A stretch of 64,000 nucleotides of DNA, from positions 558,001-622,000 of the forward strand of contig CAWFPL010000002.1 of NCBI GenBank assembly GCA_963817785.1, in the 5' to 3' direction. Origin of the DNA: JAKALD01 sp963817785. Lineage in GTDB: Bacteria; Pseudomonadota; Gammaproteobacteria; Burkholderiales; SG8-39. The notes under the pieces were generated by a model. That model was not told where the DNA came from and did no database searches. It saw nothing but the letters and a program-made list of their open reading frames with translations. Shown here one piece after another: positions 27,689 through 37,300 of the stretch; within the stretch, counting starts at the first letter, position 1; the number at the start of each line of letters is the position of its first letter. The position numbers were made by a program, and so were the translations under genes.

Positions 27689-27874
27689 AAGCGCGGCCGC
27701 ACGCTTGCGCGCAAGGAATGTCAAATTTTGCAAGGCCATGCGGGGTTGCCGCGCTGCGACCAGTCGTGCGCAGGTATGCTTGCGTAGCGGCACAACCTAC
27801 GCACCTGTGTGCGACCGCTGCCGAGGACGGCATCGGGTCATTGCACAGGTCCGTATCAGCCGGCGAAACGACGC

Positions 27875-28987
27875 ATGAGCCGACAGGATATGAATGACCT
27901 GCAGCAGCTCGCAGCGGGTGACCAGCCTTCAGCGAAAGGGCGGCCGCTGGTCGGGCGCCTGTTGCTGGACGGGGGATTCGTTTCGGGGCCGCTGCTGGAT
28001 GGCGCGCTGGTCGAGCAAAAGAAGACCAACGAGCAGCTCGGCCAGGTGCTTGTCCGGCTCGGCATGCTCGAGCCGGACGAGCTTGCAGCCGTGCTTTCCC
28101 TGCAGGACGACCTGGCCGCCGGTATCCGGCTTGCGGCCGGCGTGCGCCAGCGCCTCGGCGATCTGCTGCTGCGCGCCAGCCGCATTACGCAGGTCCAGCT
28201 CGAGGATGCCCTGACGGAGCAGCGCCGCACGGGCACGAGGCTCGGGGACATCCTGGTGCGCCGAGGCTTGCTCGAGCGATCCCAGCTCGATCAGGTGCTC
28301 GCGTTTCAGCGCCGTCAGTCGGGTGGTTCGCCTGGCGGAGAGCGGCTCAAGCTCGGCGAGATTCTCGTTGCTACGGCTCAGATCTCCCGCGAGCAGCTCG
28401 ACGCAGCGCTATCGCGGCAGCGGCTTTCCGGCAGAAAGCTGGGCGAGGAGTTGCTTGCCGCGGGCGATCTCAAGCCCCGGCAGCTCGACCGGGCGCTGTC
28501 GCTTCAGGAGCGGCTCGTCACGGCCGCCCTCGTGGCGGTGCTGTCGATCGGCGCGATTGCCGCGCCGCAGGCGTCTGCTGCCGAGATGCGGCACGCGGCC
28601 GGCACCATGCAGGTGACCGCAATGGTGCTGCCTTTCGCCAGAGTCCAGCCGACGCAGCAGGTTTGCAGCCTGCGGATCACCCCGCAAGACGTTGCGCGGG
28701 GGTACGTGGATGTCCCGTCGGCATCCGTGCTGGAAGTCAAAACCAACAGTCGGCACGGCGTGATTCTCCGCTTCGACAACATGGCGGAATTCGTGAAGTC
28801 GATCAAGATCAGCGGTCTCGGGGGCGACATCGAGCTGGGCGCGTCCGGGGGCGACGTCGTCGAGCGCCATTCCGGGTACGAGGTCGCGGGACGAGCGCTG
28901 ATGCTGGGCTACCGATTCCGGCTGGACCCCAACGCCCAGCCCGGAACATACGCCTGGCCGCTCATGGTTTCGGCGAGGCCGCTTTGA
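27875..28987 (+). CDS. Triple MshEN-domain membrane protein with periplasmic beta domain
   Basis: The protein is ~370 residues from ATG 27875 (ATG 27890 is an alternative). Six copies of the 24-residue MshEN motif (RLGxxL..G......L...L..Q) occur in three pairs, each pair with a five-residue spacer: 25-48/54-77, 93-116/122-145, 159-182/188-211. A hydrophobic segment (~214-233) ends in APQASAA, then ~135 residues form a probable beta domain outside the cytoplasm (LRITPQDVARGYVDVP near its start, GTYAWPLMVSARPL at its end). MshEN domains are known to bind cyclic di-GMP. No ATPase domain is present. The gene converges on a fimbrial operon. Function is inferred: a membrane sensor or assembly factor. 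Confidence 0.8.
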   Translation: MSRQDMNDLQQLAAGDQPSAKGRPLVGRLLLDGGFVSGPLLDGALVEQKKTNEQLGQVLVRLGMLEPDELAAVLSLQDDLAAGIRLAAGVRQRLGDLLLRASRITQVQLEDALTEQRRTGTRLGDILVRRGLLERSQLDQVLAFQRRQSGGSPGGERLKLGEILVATAQISREQLDAALSRQRLSGRKLGEELLAAGDLKPRQLDRALSLQERLVTAALVAVLSIGAIAAPQASAAEMRHAAGTMQVTAMVLPFARVQPTQQVCSLRITPQDVARGYVDVPSASVLEVKTNSRHGVILRFDNMAEFVKSIKISGLGGDIELGASGGDVVERHSGYEVAGRALMLGYRFRLDPNAQPGTYAWPLMVSARPL

Positions 28988-29048
28988 GCTCCGTGCCGCG
29001 CCATGCGATGACGCAAGCGCGGTCACGCCCCTGCCCCGGGGCTCTTTC

Positions 29049-29597
29049 TCAGTAGGTTATCGTGACGGTAATGGGCGTTGCCGTCGCGTACGCGCCCGGG
29101 ACGACGTTTTGCGCCCCGGGAATCAGGCCATATACGGTCAGTACCGCTGTCTGGCTATTGGGCGGATGCGTAAACGTTCCCGAGACCGTCACCGACCCGC
29201 CCGTGCCATCGCCCCACACCTGCGTATGGGTAGGATCGGTATAGAGGTTATAAAGGAGCACGTTGGTTCCGGAGGTCATCTGCCTTGCCGTATAGCTACC
29301 GGGCCCGGTGCTGAGGGCGAGCGTATAGGTCACTGTACCGCCGGCGCCTTGGTTGATGCGGCTGCAGCTGATGGTGATCGAGGTGGCACCGCTCAGGTTG
29401 TTTATCGTGTCGTAGCTGCCAAACGCGAGTGCGGGGGCGCTGACGGTGCACGAAGGCGCCGCATGGCTCCATTGCGGCACAAGGCCCGCGACGAGGACTG
29501 CCGCCAGGCGCACCAGCGCATGCCGGGGATTCCGGGCTGCTCGCGATGCCGGAGGCGGGTCGCGCGTGGGCTGCGAAACAGGTCCGGGAACTATCAT
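29049..29597 (-). CDS. Spore coat U-domain fimbrial protein, probable tip subunit
   Basis: A 182-residue secreted protein: signal peptide ending SHAAP (~47), then one SCPU domain with CTVSAPALAFGSYDTI at the N-terminal strand and PITVTITY at the end. It starts four bases before the usher stop (ATGA overlap), as CsuE follows CsuD in archaic chaperone-usher loci. CsuE has two such domains; this has one. Confidence 0.83.
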   Translation of the reverse strand: MIVPGPVSQPTRDPPPASRAARNPRHALVRLAAVLVAGLVPQWSHAAPSCTVSAPALAFGSYDTINNLSGATSITISCSRINQGAGGTVTYTLALSTGPGSYTARQMTSGTNVLLYNLYTDPTHTQVWGDGTGGSVTVSGTFTHPPNSQTAVLTVYGLIPGAQNVVPGAYATATPITVTITY

Positions 29598-32080
29598 GGC
29601 TGGACCCCCTTGCAGACGAAGGTCCCGAGCTTGGGAAGGGGATCCGAGGTTTTCGGAAAGGTCACCTCGAAATCGCAGCCTTGCCCGCGCCAAGTCGCGT
29701 GCATGCGGTTCGAGGGTTGAAGACCCGTCACGTAGACTTCTCCATCGAGTCCGACCGGAAACTCCTCTTTCCGGCCGTTCAATTGCACGGTGGCGCCCGC
29801 AGGCAAGGGCTTGCCGTCCTGCAGTCGCACCTTGAACAGGGCCCCCTGTGAGGCCTGCACGGGAAACTTGAGCAGCACCCCGCTGCGGTAGTAGGGTACG
29901 GCGTCGAGGGTCAAGGAATCAACTTTCGCGTTCATCGGCAGGTCGAGCTGCTCGATGCTGATGCGATTGTCCTGGTAGGGGCGCAGCACGGGAATCATCG
30001 CATCCCCTCGGGCATCGGTGCGGCCGATCAACTGGTTGTCGGCGTAGACGCGCACGCCGGGATATCCGGGAACCTCGACGAGCCCGAAGCTATCGTTGAG
30101 TTGCCGGGAGAAGAGCAGGTTGTTCCCGAGCAGGGCGATGCCGCCGCTTGCGCTCACCTGCTCGCTCGTCTGACCCTCGAGTTGCGCGGCCTGGACACTG
30201 TAGGTGCCCACGCTGTTTTGCATATCCAGTTCCGCGATCTGCTGGCCGGCGTCGGTTGCCTGCAGCTTGTATCCATAACCGTCTCCCGCCGGCAGGCCGC
30301 GCTGAAGCGCGGCCGACCATTGACTCGCGCCGCCCTGGGTGCTTCTCGCCAAAGAACCGGTCGTGCGGTTGTCGAGGGCGAGCGTCCACGTCACGAACAG
30401 GGAGCGCGAGCTGTCGCCGCCGAAGCTGCTGAGCGCGGAGACACCGAGCTGCCCGAATCTGCCCAGATCGAGACCGTAGGTCGCCGAGAGCAGGTTGGTG
30501 CGGGCTTGGCCACGATTTGCCAAGACGGTGTAGCTCACGCCTATCGTACCGCCGCCGCGCATGGCATAGCCCAGGTTCAGATTGCTGACTTGGACCGGCG
30601 CCATCTCGCCGGGCTGCAGCCCGATTTGCGTGAATCGACTGCTCGTGAATTGAGCGTGGCCCGAGAAGCTGAAGGGGGAGGCGATGTGCTCCACCCCGAA
30701 CGCCGCGAGCGCTCCCAAGCCTTCCGCGCTGCTGCTGCCGGCAAGCGATCCGCTCACGACGCCGAGCCGCGGCACCAAAAAGGCGGCCCCGACGCCTGTC
30801 GTGGCCTGGTTGTGCATCAGCTCGCCGTGCCATTCTCCGGTGAGTCCGTCGGTCAGTCCCACTCGGTAGGTTCCCGACCCAAGCCATGGGCCGTACTGAT
30901 CGCTCGCCAAACCGTAGTCCTCGCGCACGAATCCGGCTTCGTAGGAAAAGTCCCGCAGGCCCTCGCGCAAGAGCGTAGGGCTGGCGTAGAACGGGCTGGT
31001 GACGAGCTGTTCGCGGCCCAGCGCGTCACGCACGACCATGGTGACGTTGCCACTTCCCGCAATGACGGGAACGTTGCTGATCGTGAACGGCCCGGGCGCC
31101 ACGTTCTGGCTGGCCACGCGCGCGTTGTTGACGTACAGACCGACCGTGGAGGGCAGGACTGCCTGGCCGCTGACGCTCTGAAGAGGGAAAGTGACCAGAT
31201 TCGGCTGCGTGGCGAAATTGGTCGCGTACTGGATCCCGCCGAAGCGTACGGACTGCCCCCACGAGCCCGGGTTGCTGATCGCGTCGCCCAGCCGCAGGCT
31301 GGCGAGGCTGTCGGGCCGGTCCTTCGTCCAGGTCGTGTCGAGACGGGTGACGTGCAGACCCAGCCCGCTGTCTTGCGCGAGGAAATCGCCGATCACCACC
31401 CCCGATTGGCCGAACGCCCCCAGCTCGAGTAGGCCGGAGCGCTGCACAAGGCCCGGTTCACGGGTCGCGACGAAGTCGTAATTCGCGAAGGCACCGAGTT
31501 GGGGCACGGTGGGCGCAGGTCCCGCCGACGGCGAGCGTGTGATCGCGGTAGCCGCGAACGCCTGTGGCGGAGCCTGGATGGCAACCGCCTGGCTCGCCTC
31601 GTCGAGGTGGTAGGTCAGTCCGGGTATGGCCTTGAGGTTGAAGTAGGGCCGGCGGTTGTGGAATAGCGGCGCCACCTGCGGCGCACGCAGTCGCCAGCGT
31701 TGCAAGTCCGCCGCGGAAGCGAACAGATCGCCGTTGGCGGCCCTCAGGAACAGAGAGGTTTCATTGAGGTGCTGCTGGTTGACATCGACGAGAAGCAGCA
31801 ACTCTTCAAGCGGCGCGGCGGGCGGGGAATTTTGCGCGCCGAGTTCCGGCGCCAGGCGAAGCGCTAACCCTTCGTCATTGCGTGCCTGGGCGGTCGCGCC
31901 GGTCTGCGGCGGGGCTGAAGAACGCGAAGGGGACAGCGTCGTGCTGAGCCTCAACGCGAAGCCGGCCGCTCGTAGAGGTGCCGCCCGTGCCGACAGCGCG
32001 AAAACCACGAGGATCAGTAGCGAGGGGCGGAGGCACCTAGGGGCTTCCGAGGACGAGATCCGTGTCCACATCGCCCGCAT
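29594..32080 (-). CDS. Outer-membrane fimbrial usher (archaic chaperone-usher type)
   Basis: An 828-residue usher that forms the outer-membrane pore and assembles subunits. It has a signal peptide (~18-37), an N-terminal chaperone-binding domain, a long beta-barrel with GNVTMVVRDALGREQLVTSPFYAS and RDFSYEAGFVREDYG, and the C-terminal domains PGVRVYADNQLIGRTDARGDAMIPVLRPYQDNRISI and GATVQLNGRKEEFPVGLDGEVYVTGL. Its start overlaps the chaperone gene by ~44 bases; a start at 32071 is also possible. Confidence 0.9.
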   Translation of the reverse strand: MRAMWTRISSSEAPRCLRPSLLILVVFALSARAAPLRAAGFALRLSTTLSPSRSSAPPQTGATAQARNDEGLALRLAPELGAQNSPPAAPLEELLLLVDVNQQHLNETSLFLRAANGDLFASAADLQRWRLRAPQVAPLFHNRRPYFNLKAIPGLTYHLDEASQAVAIQAPPQAFAATAITRSPSAGPAPTVPQLGAFANYDFVATREPGLVQRSGLLELGAFGQSGVVIGDFLAQDSGLGLHVTRLDTTWTKDRPDSLASLRLGDAISNPGSWGQSVRFGGIQYATNFATQPNLVTFPLQSVSGQAVLPSTVGLYVNNARVASQNVAPGPFTISNVPVIAGSGNVTMVVRDALGREQLVTSPFYASPTLLREGLRDFSYEAGFVREDYGLASDQYGPWLGSGTYRVGLTDGLTGEWHGELMHNQATTGVGAAFLVPRLGVVSGSLAGSSSAEGLGALAAFGVEHIASPFSFSGHAQFTSSRFTQIGLQPGEMAPVQVSNLNLGYAMRGGGTIGVSYTVLANRGQARTNLLSATYGLDLGRFGQLGVSALSSFGGDSSRSLFVTWTLALDNRTTGSLARSTQGGASQWSAALQRGLPAGDGYGYKLQATDAGQQIAELDMQNSVGTYSVQAAQLEGQTSEQVSASGGIALLGNNLLFSRQLNDSFGLVEVPGYPGVRVYADNQLIGRTDARGDAMIPVLRPYQDNRISIEQLDLPMNAKVDSLTLDAVPYYRSGVLLKFPVQASQGALFKVRLQDGKPLPAGATVQLNGRKEEFPVGLDGEVYVTGLQPSNRMHATWRGQGCDFEVTFPKTSDPLPKLGTFVCKGVQP

Positions 32081-32780
32081 CCGTGTACGCCTTCAGATGC
32101 AACGTCTCGCCGGCTTTCAGACCCTTTTGGCTCGGCTTCAAGCTCCAGCGCATGGTCTGCGCGGGGAGGACGTACGCCGAGACCTTCTGCGTGGCAATGG
32201 GCTGCGAGGTCCCGGGGCGCGAAACGCTGAAGTCAAACACCTGAATGTGCGCGTTGCCCGCGTTCTGAAGCGCCAGCGTGAGGGCTCCGCCTTCGCCGAG
32301 TTTGGCCTGCCAATGCAGGGCGGGAGCGACCGCCTGCGCAGGATCGACGAAAACCGGGACGCCGATGCGCAGCGCGATCTGCAGTCCCTGAAAGCCCGGC
32401 TTCGGGGGGCCGGGGATTTCCTGCAGATAAATCCGGTAAGCCGATTCCTGGGACCCATGCGGCGGTTGTCGCAGACCGAGGCGCACGATCTGCGTCTTGC
32501 CCGGCCCGATGGTGAAGATCGGGGGCGTGGCGATCAGGTCATCGGTCGCCGCGTAGACATCCTTTTCATTGTGCTGCGACCATGCCCGCACTTGGCACTG
32601 CACCACGGTCGGCGCCTCGCCCGCATTGGTTACCGATAACACGCCAGTCATCTTCGCGGCCGACAGGTGGATCCGGACCGGCGAAACGTTGAACGTGGCG
32701 GCGCGGGTGTGGGCAGCGACCCCCGCGATGATCATGACAAGGCAGAACCACCCGACGCGGGTGATCAGCGGCCGCTGCAT
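32037..32780 (-). CDS. Periplasmic fimbrial chaperone (PapD-like)
   Basis: A 247-residue chaperone with a signal peptide (~1-27) and two Ig-like domains: FNVSPVRIHLSAAKMTGVLSVTNAGEAPTVVQCQVRAW and IGPGKTQIVRLGLRQP match the N-terminal domain, with RIGVPVFVDPA near the domain border. Subunits would be held by donor-strand complementation. Its ATG overlaps the upstream subunit stop by one base. Confidence 0.9.
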   Translation of the reverse strand: MQRPLITRVGWFCLVMIIAGVAAHTRAATFNVSPVRIHLSAAKMTGVLSVTNAGEAPTVVQCQVRAWSQHNEKDVYAATDDLIATPPIFTIGPGKTQIVRLGLRQPPHGSQESAYRIYLQEIPGPPKPGFQGLQIALRIGVPVFVDPAQAVAPALHWQAKLGEGGALTLALQNAGNAHIQVFDFSVSRPGTSQPIATQKVSAYVLPAQTMRWSLKPSQKGLKAGETLHLKAYTDAGDVDTDLVLGSP

Positions 32781-33403
32781 CAGTAGGTCACGGTGACGGT
32801 AATCGTATCAGTGTAACTCGCCGCCGGAACCGCGACCTGGTTGGTGGCACTGTCGGGAATTTGCCCGTATACGGTTTCCGTGATGGCATTGCCGATGCCC
32901 ACCCCGGAACCTGTGCCCGCTAGGGTGTCCGTGTTGACGGTATTGCCCCAGTTTGTCGTGTGGCTCGAGTCCTGCCACAGCGTGTATTGGAGGGTATCGC
33001 CCGCGCCGTCGGTCATGAGACGGGTCGACGTCGTGCCGCCCGCGGTCGTGCCCGCATCCAGGCCGATGTTGAACGCGGTGTTCTTGGTGCAATTGACGAC
33101 GATGTTCGTTGTCCCGGGGACCGCGCCCCCGCCCGGGTTGTAGGCGCCGAACGCCAGGGCGTTCACTGTCCCCAGCGTGCAGTTCTTGGGAACGTTGGCC
33201 GACACTGCGAAGGTCGTAGTCGTAGTGAGCGCATAAGCCGCCGACGGGAGCAGACCCCCCACGGCCAGCGAAAGCGCCGCGAGCGAGGCCTTCAGCGCGA
33301 GAGAACCGGCTCCCCTGTGCCTTGTTCCACTCCGCGGGCCAGACAAGTTGATGAGCTTGCGCGAGCGAGAATCCACTCCTTCAGTCGTCATTTCGAGATT
33401 CAT
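32780..33403 (-). CDS. Spore coat U-domain fimbrial protein, probable major subunit
   Basis: A 207-residue subunit with a long signal region (~37-58, ending AYALT) and an SCPU domain (CTLGTVNALAFGAYNPGGG, then ETVYGQIPDSATNQVAVPAASYTDTITVTVTY). It is first in the operon, the place of CsuA/B, the main rod subunit. AGAAGG lies before the ATG. The two SCPU proteins share the ending TVTxTY. Confidence 0.85.
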   Translation of the reverse strand: MNLEMTTEGVDSRSRKLINLSGPRSGTRHRGAGSLALKASLAALSLAVGGLLPSAAYALTTTTTFAVSANVPKNCTLGTVNALAFGAYNPGGGAVPGTTNIVVNCTKNTAFNIGLDAGTTAGGTTSTRLMTDGAGDTLQYTLWQDSSHTTNWGNTVNTDTLAGTGSGVGIGNAITETVYGQIPDSATNQVAVPAASYTDTITVTVTY

Positions 33404-33770
33404 GTTGAGCCTTCTAAGTCAGCGATCGGTTGATGGGGAATGTCCCGCCTTCCTGTGGTTTGGACATTACCTCGCATACCTTCAAAGTAGTGTCAGGATT
33501 GGTCAATAACATGATGATCTTACAAAATTTTTCTTCAGAACGTGCAAGGGAGGCGACGCAAGGGACAGGACAATTCGATAACTGCTCTATGATTCGCCAC
33601 GATCATTCTGGCTTATCTCTTTGTCCTGAAAGCAGAAACGACGATGGGGCGCCTGGCGTCGGACCTGCGCGGGAGCCCGCGAAACAGCGCTGCGCGGAAC
33701 AGGCGCAGGCCCAGTGACAGGGTGATTGCGAAGTCGTCGGCCGCGGGAAGGGGTGATCCCGCGCCGGCGA
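33404..33770. other. Intergenic region upstream of the fimbrial operon
   Basis: No gene is supported. The stretch 33470-33560 is markedly more AT-rich than its surroundings and should hold the promoter of the minus-strand fimbrial operon. I could not pick a convincing -35/-10 or -24/-12 pair. Short minus-strand frames over 33587-33921 are shadows or spacer. Confidence 0.5.
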
Positions 33771-34316
33771 TCAGTGCAGCGGCAGCGTGCCCGCGCGGTA
33801 GGCCTCGAGCACCTGCTCGAGCTGTGCGCGCACCGGGCTCGGCCAGTCGTCGAGGTAGGTCTGGCCGTCGATGTCGATGAAGAAGTAGCCGGCGAGGTAG
33901 TCGATGTCCTGCAGGCGCCACAGCACGAGATGGTGCGCGCCGATGCTCGCTTCGGCGAGGATCCGGTTCTGCGGCAGGAAGTAGCGCCCGTAGGCGCGCG
34001 CAAAGTCCTCCGGCTTCCAGCCCGCGTAGGCCTCGCGCAGCAGCTGGTAGCGCTGTTTAGGAGCGTTCGAGAGCAGCGCCGCGTCCTCGATCTGGCCGCG
34101 CGCGAGGTGTTCGATCAGGAGCTTGGCCGCGTCGAGCGCGTTGGTCGGCGCGAGCTTGACGCCCGGCGCAAGCGCCTGGGCGTCGGGTGTGAAGCGGCGC
34201 AGGTTGTACGCGATCTTGCTGCCATCCGCGAGGGTGAGGCTGCGTGCCTGCTCGGTCTGCGCATGCGCCGAGACCAGTGCCAGGCAGGCCAAGGCTGCCG
34301 CGAGCGCACGGCGCAC
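33771..34316 (-). CDS. Exported protein of unknown function (181 aa)
   Basis: The frame starts at GTG 34316, nine bases after the stop of the indolepyruvate oxidoreductase gene. A signal peptide covers ~1-20 (RRALAAALACLALVSAHAQ). The mature part contains IAYNLRRFTPDAQAL, RGQIEDAALLSNAPKQRYQLLREAYAGW and LVLWRLQDIDYLAGYFFIDIDGQTYLDDWP. I do not recognise a family. Linkage to a cytoplasmic oxidoreductase may be only positional. Confidence 0.65.
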   Translation of the reverse strand: MRRALAAALACLALVSAHAQTEQARSLTLADGSKIAYNLRRFTPDAQALAPGVKLAPTNALDAAKLLIEHLARGQIEDAALLSNAPKQRYQLLREAYAGWKPEDFARAYGRYFLPQNRILAEASIGAHHLVLWRLQDIDYLAGYFFIDIDGQTYLDDWPSPVRAQLEQVLEAYRAGTLPLH

Positions 34317-34324
34317 GGCGAGTC

Positions 34325-37300
34325 TCAGGCGGCGGCGCGCTGGACGGCAGGCTGCGTGCCGGCGCTGCGCCAGCGCTCGAGGAGCTCGGCGCGCTTGCGC
34401 CGCGCCTCGACGATGCTCCGCATCTTGATGTGGCCGAAGCCGCGGATCTCCTCGGGCAGCGACGCGATCTCGAGCGCAAGCGCGTGGTTGTCGCGCGTCA
34501 GCCCAGCGAGCAGCTGCGCGACCGTTTCCTCGTACTCGCGGACGAGGGCGCGCTCGGCGCGCCGCTCCTCGGTGCGCCCGAAGGGATCGAGCGGTCCTCC
34601 GCGCAGACCCTTGAGCCTGGCGAGCACCTTGAACGCGGACATCATCCACGGGCCGAAGCGCATCTTCCTCGGCTCGCCCGTGCGCGCATCGGGCCTGGCG
34701 AGCAGCGGCGGCGCGAGGTGGAACACCACCTTGTAGTCGCCTTCGAACATGTTCTCGATGGTTTTGGCGAACTCGCCCTCGGCGTACAGGCGCGCAACCT
34801 CGTACTCGTCCTTGTACGCCATGAGCTTGGCGTAGTAGCGCGCGACCGCCTCGGCGAGCTTGCTCGACCCGGTCTTCTCCTGCTCGGCGTTGCGCGCTTG
34901 ATCGACCAGCGCCCGGTAGCGCGCGGCGTAGGCGGCACTTTGGTAACCGGTCAGTTGCTGCACGCGCCGCTCGATCAGCTCGTCGAGGTTGCGCGAGAGG
35001 TGCTGGTCGAGCGGAATCACTTCCGCCGGGACGGCGATGCGGCGCACACGCTCGAGGTCCACGGCGGCGCGCCGGCCCCACTGGAAGCTCTGCATGTTGA
35101 ACTCGACCGATACGCCGTTCAGCTGGATCGCGCGCTCGAGCGCCGTGGCGGAGAGCGGCACCCAGCCCTTCTGGTACGCGTAGCCGAGCATGAACATGTT
35201 GGTGGCGATCGAGTCGCCCATCAGGTTCGTCGCCAGCTCGGCGGCCGGGATGAACGCGACGTTGTTCTCGCCGGCGGCTTGGGCGATGTCGTGGCGCAGG
35301 TCGCTGCCGGGCAGTTGCCAGTTCGGGTTGCGCACGAAATCCGCGGTGGGCGTAGTGGTCGCGTTCACGACGGCACGCGTGCGCACGGGGTTCATCTTCT
35401 CCAGCGCGTCCGTGCTCGCGGTCACCACCAGGTCGCAGCCGACCACCAGGCTCGCATCGCCGCTACCCAGGCGCGCGGCGTGCAGCTGCTCGGGCGTTTC
35501 CGCGATCTTCACGTGCGACATGACCGCGCCGTACTTCTGCGCCAGCCCCGACATGTCGAGCACCGACACGCCCTTGCCTTCGAGGTGCGCCGCCATGGCG
35601 AGGATCTGGCCGATGGTGATGACCCCGGTGCCGCCGATCCCGGTGACGAGCACGCCGTAGGGCGCGCCGAGCGGCGCCGGCGTCACCGCGGGCAGGGGCG
35701 GGAGCTCGTCCGCTGGCCCAACGCGCGCTGGCGATTTGCCCTTTTTCAGGCGCCCGCCCTCGACCGTGACGAAGCTCGGGCAGAAGCCCTTGACGCAGGA
35801 GAAGTCCTTGTTGCAGGTGGACTGGTTGATCCTGCGCTTGCGTCCGAACTCGGTTTCGAGCGGCTCGACCGAGAGGCAGTTGGACTTCACGCTGCAGTCG
35901 CCGCAGCCCTCGCACACCAGTTCGTTGATTACCGCGCGCTTGGCCGGATCCGGGTAGGCGCCGCGTTTGCGGCGGCGGCGCTTCTCGGAGGCGCAGGTCT
36001 GGTCGTAGATGATCGCCGACACGCCCGGCAGCTCGCGCAGTTCGCGCTGCACGGCATCGAGATCGTCGCGCTGCCGGACGGTCACGCCGGGTGCCCAGTT
36101 CACGCCCGCCGGGTACTTCTCGGGCTCGTCGGTCACGATGACGATCGGCTGCACTCCTTCGGCGGCGATCTGGCGCGAGATCATCGCCGGATCGAGCGGG
36201 CCGTCGTGGTGCTGCCCGCCGGTCATCGCCACCGCGTCGTTGTACAGGATCTTGTAGGTCATGTTGACCCTGCCCGCGACTGCGGCGCGGATCGCGAGCA
36301 GGCCGGAATGGAAGTAGGTCCCGTCGCCGATGTTGGCGAAGATGTGCTTCTCGTCGGTGAACGGCGCCTGCCCGATCCAGGGCGCGCCTTCGCCGCCCAT
36401 GTGCGTGAAGGTCGCAGTATTGCGGTTCATCCATACCGCCATGAAGTGACAGCCGATGCCTGCGGTGGCGCGGCTGCCCTCGGGCACGCGGGTCGAGGTG
36501 TTGTGCGGGCAACCGGAGCAGAAGTACGGCTGCCGGATCGCCGTGACGCGCGGCTTGGCGAGTGCCTTTTCCTTGAATTCGAGGAATGCGAGCCGCTCGC
36601 GGAATTGCGAGCCGAGCTTGACGGCCAGGCCCAGCTTCTCGAGGCGCTGCGCGATGGCGCGCGCGACGATGGTCGTTGAGTGCTCGTAGTGCGCGGGCAG
36701 CAGCCAGGTGCCTGCAGGCTGGCCCGCGGCGCGGCTCCACTCGCCGTTGTCGTCGAACTTGCCGACGACGCGCGGCGCGCGCTTGCCTGCTTCCCAGGTG
36801 TACAGCTCCTCCTTGATCTGGTACTCGATCAGCTGGCGCTTTTCCTCGATGACCAGGATCTCGTCCAGCCCCTGTGCGAAGCGGCGCGCGCCCTGCGGCT
36901 CGAGCGGCCAGCTCATGGCCACCTTGTAGACCCGCAGGCCGATGTCGCGCGCGACCCGCTCGTCGATCCCGAGGTCGGCGAGCGCCTGCATGGTGTCGCC
37001 GAACGATTTGCCGGTGGTGACGATGCCCAGGCGGGCGTTCGGGCTGTCCCAGACGATGCAATCCAGGCCGTTGGCGCGCACGTAGGCGAGCGCCGCGTAC
37101 ACCTTCCAGTCGAGCAGGCGAGCTTCCTGCTCGAGGATGCCGTCCGGCCAGCGGATGTTCAGGCCGTCGCGCGGCAGGGGGAAGGCGTCCGGAAGCTTGA
37201 TCTGCACGCGCGCCGGGTCGAGCATGACCGAGGCGCCCGACTCGACCACGTCGGTGACGCACTTGAATGCCACCCAGCAGCCCGCATAGCGGCTCATGGC

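Noticed and set aside
29033..29042. GCCCCGGGGC palindrome between convergent genes followed by TCTTTCTC
   Set aside because: The stem has no room for a loop and the T-run is broken, so a terminator call is not supported.
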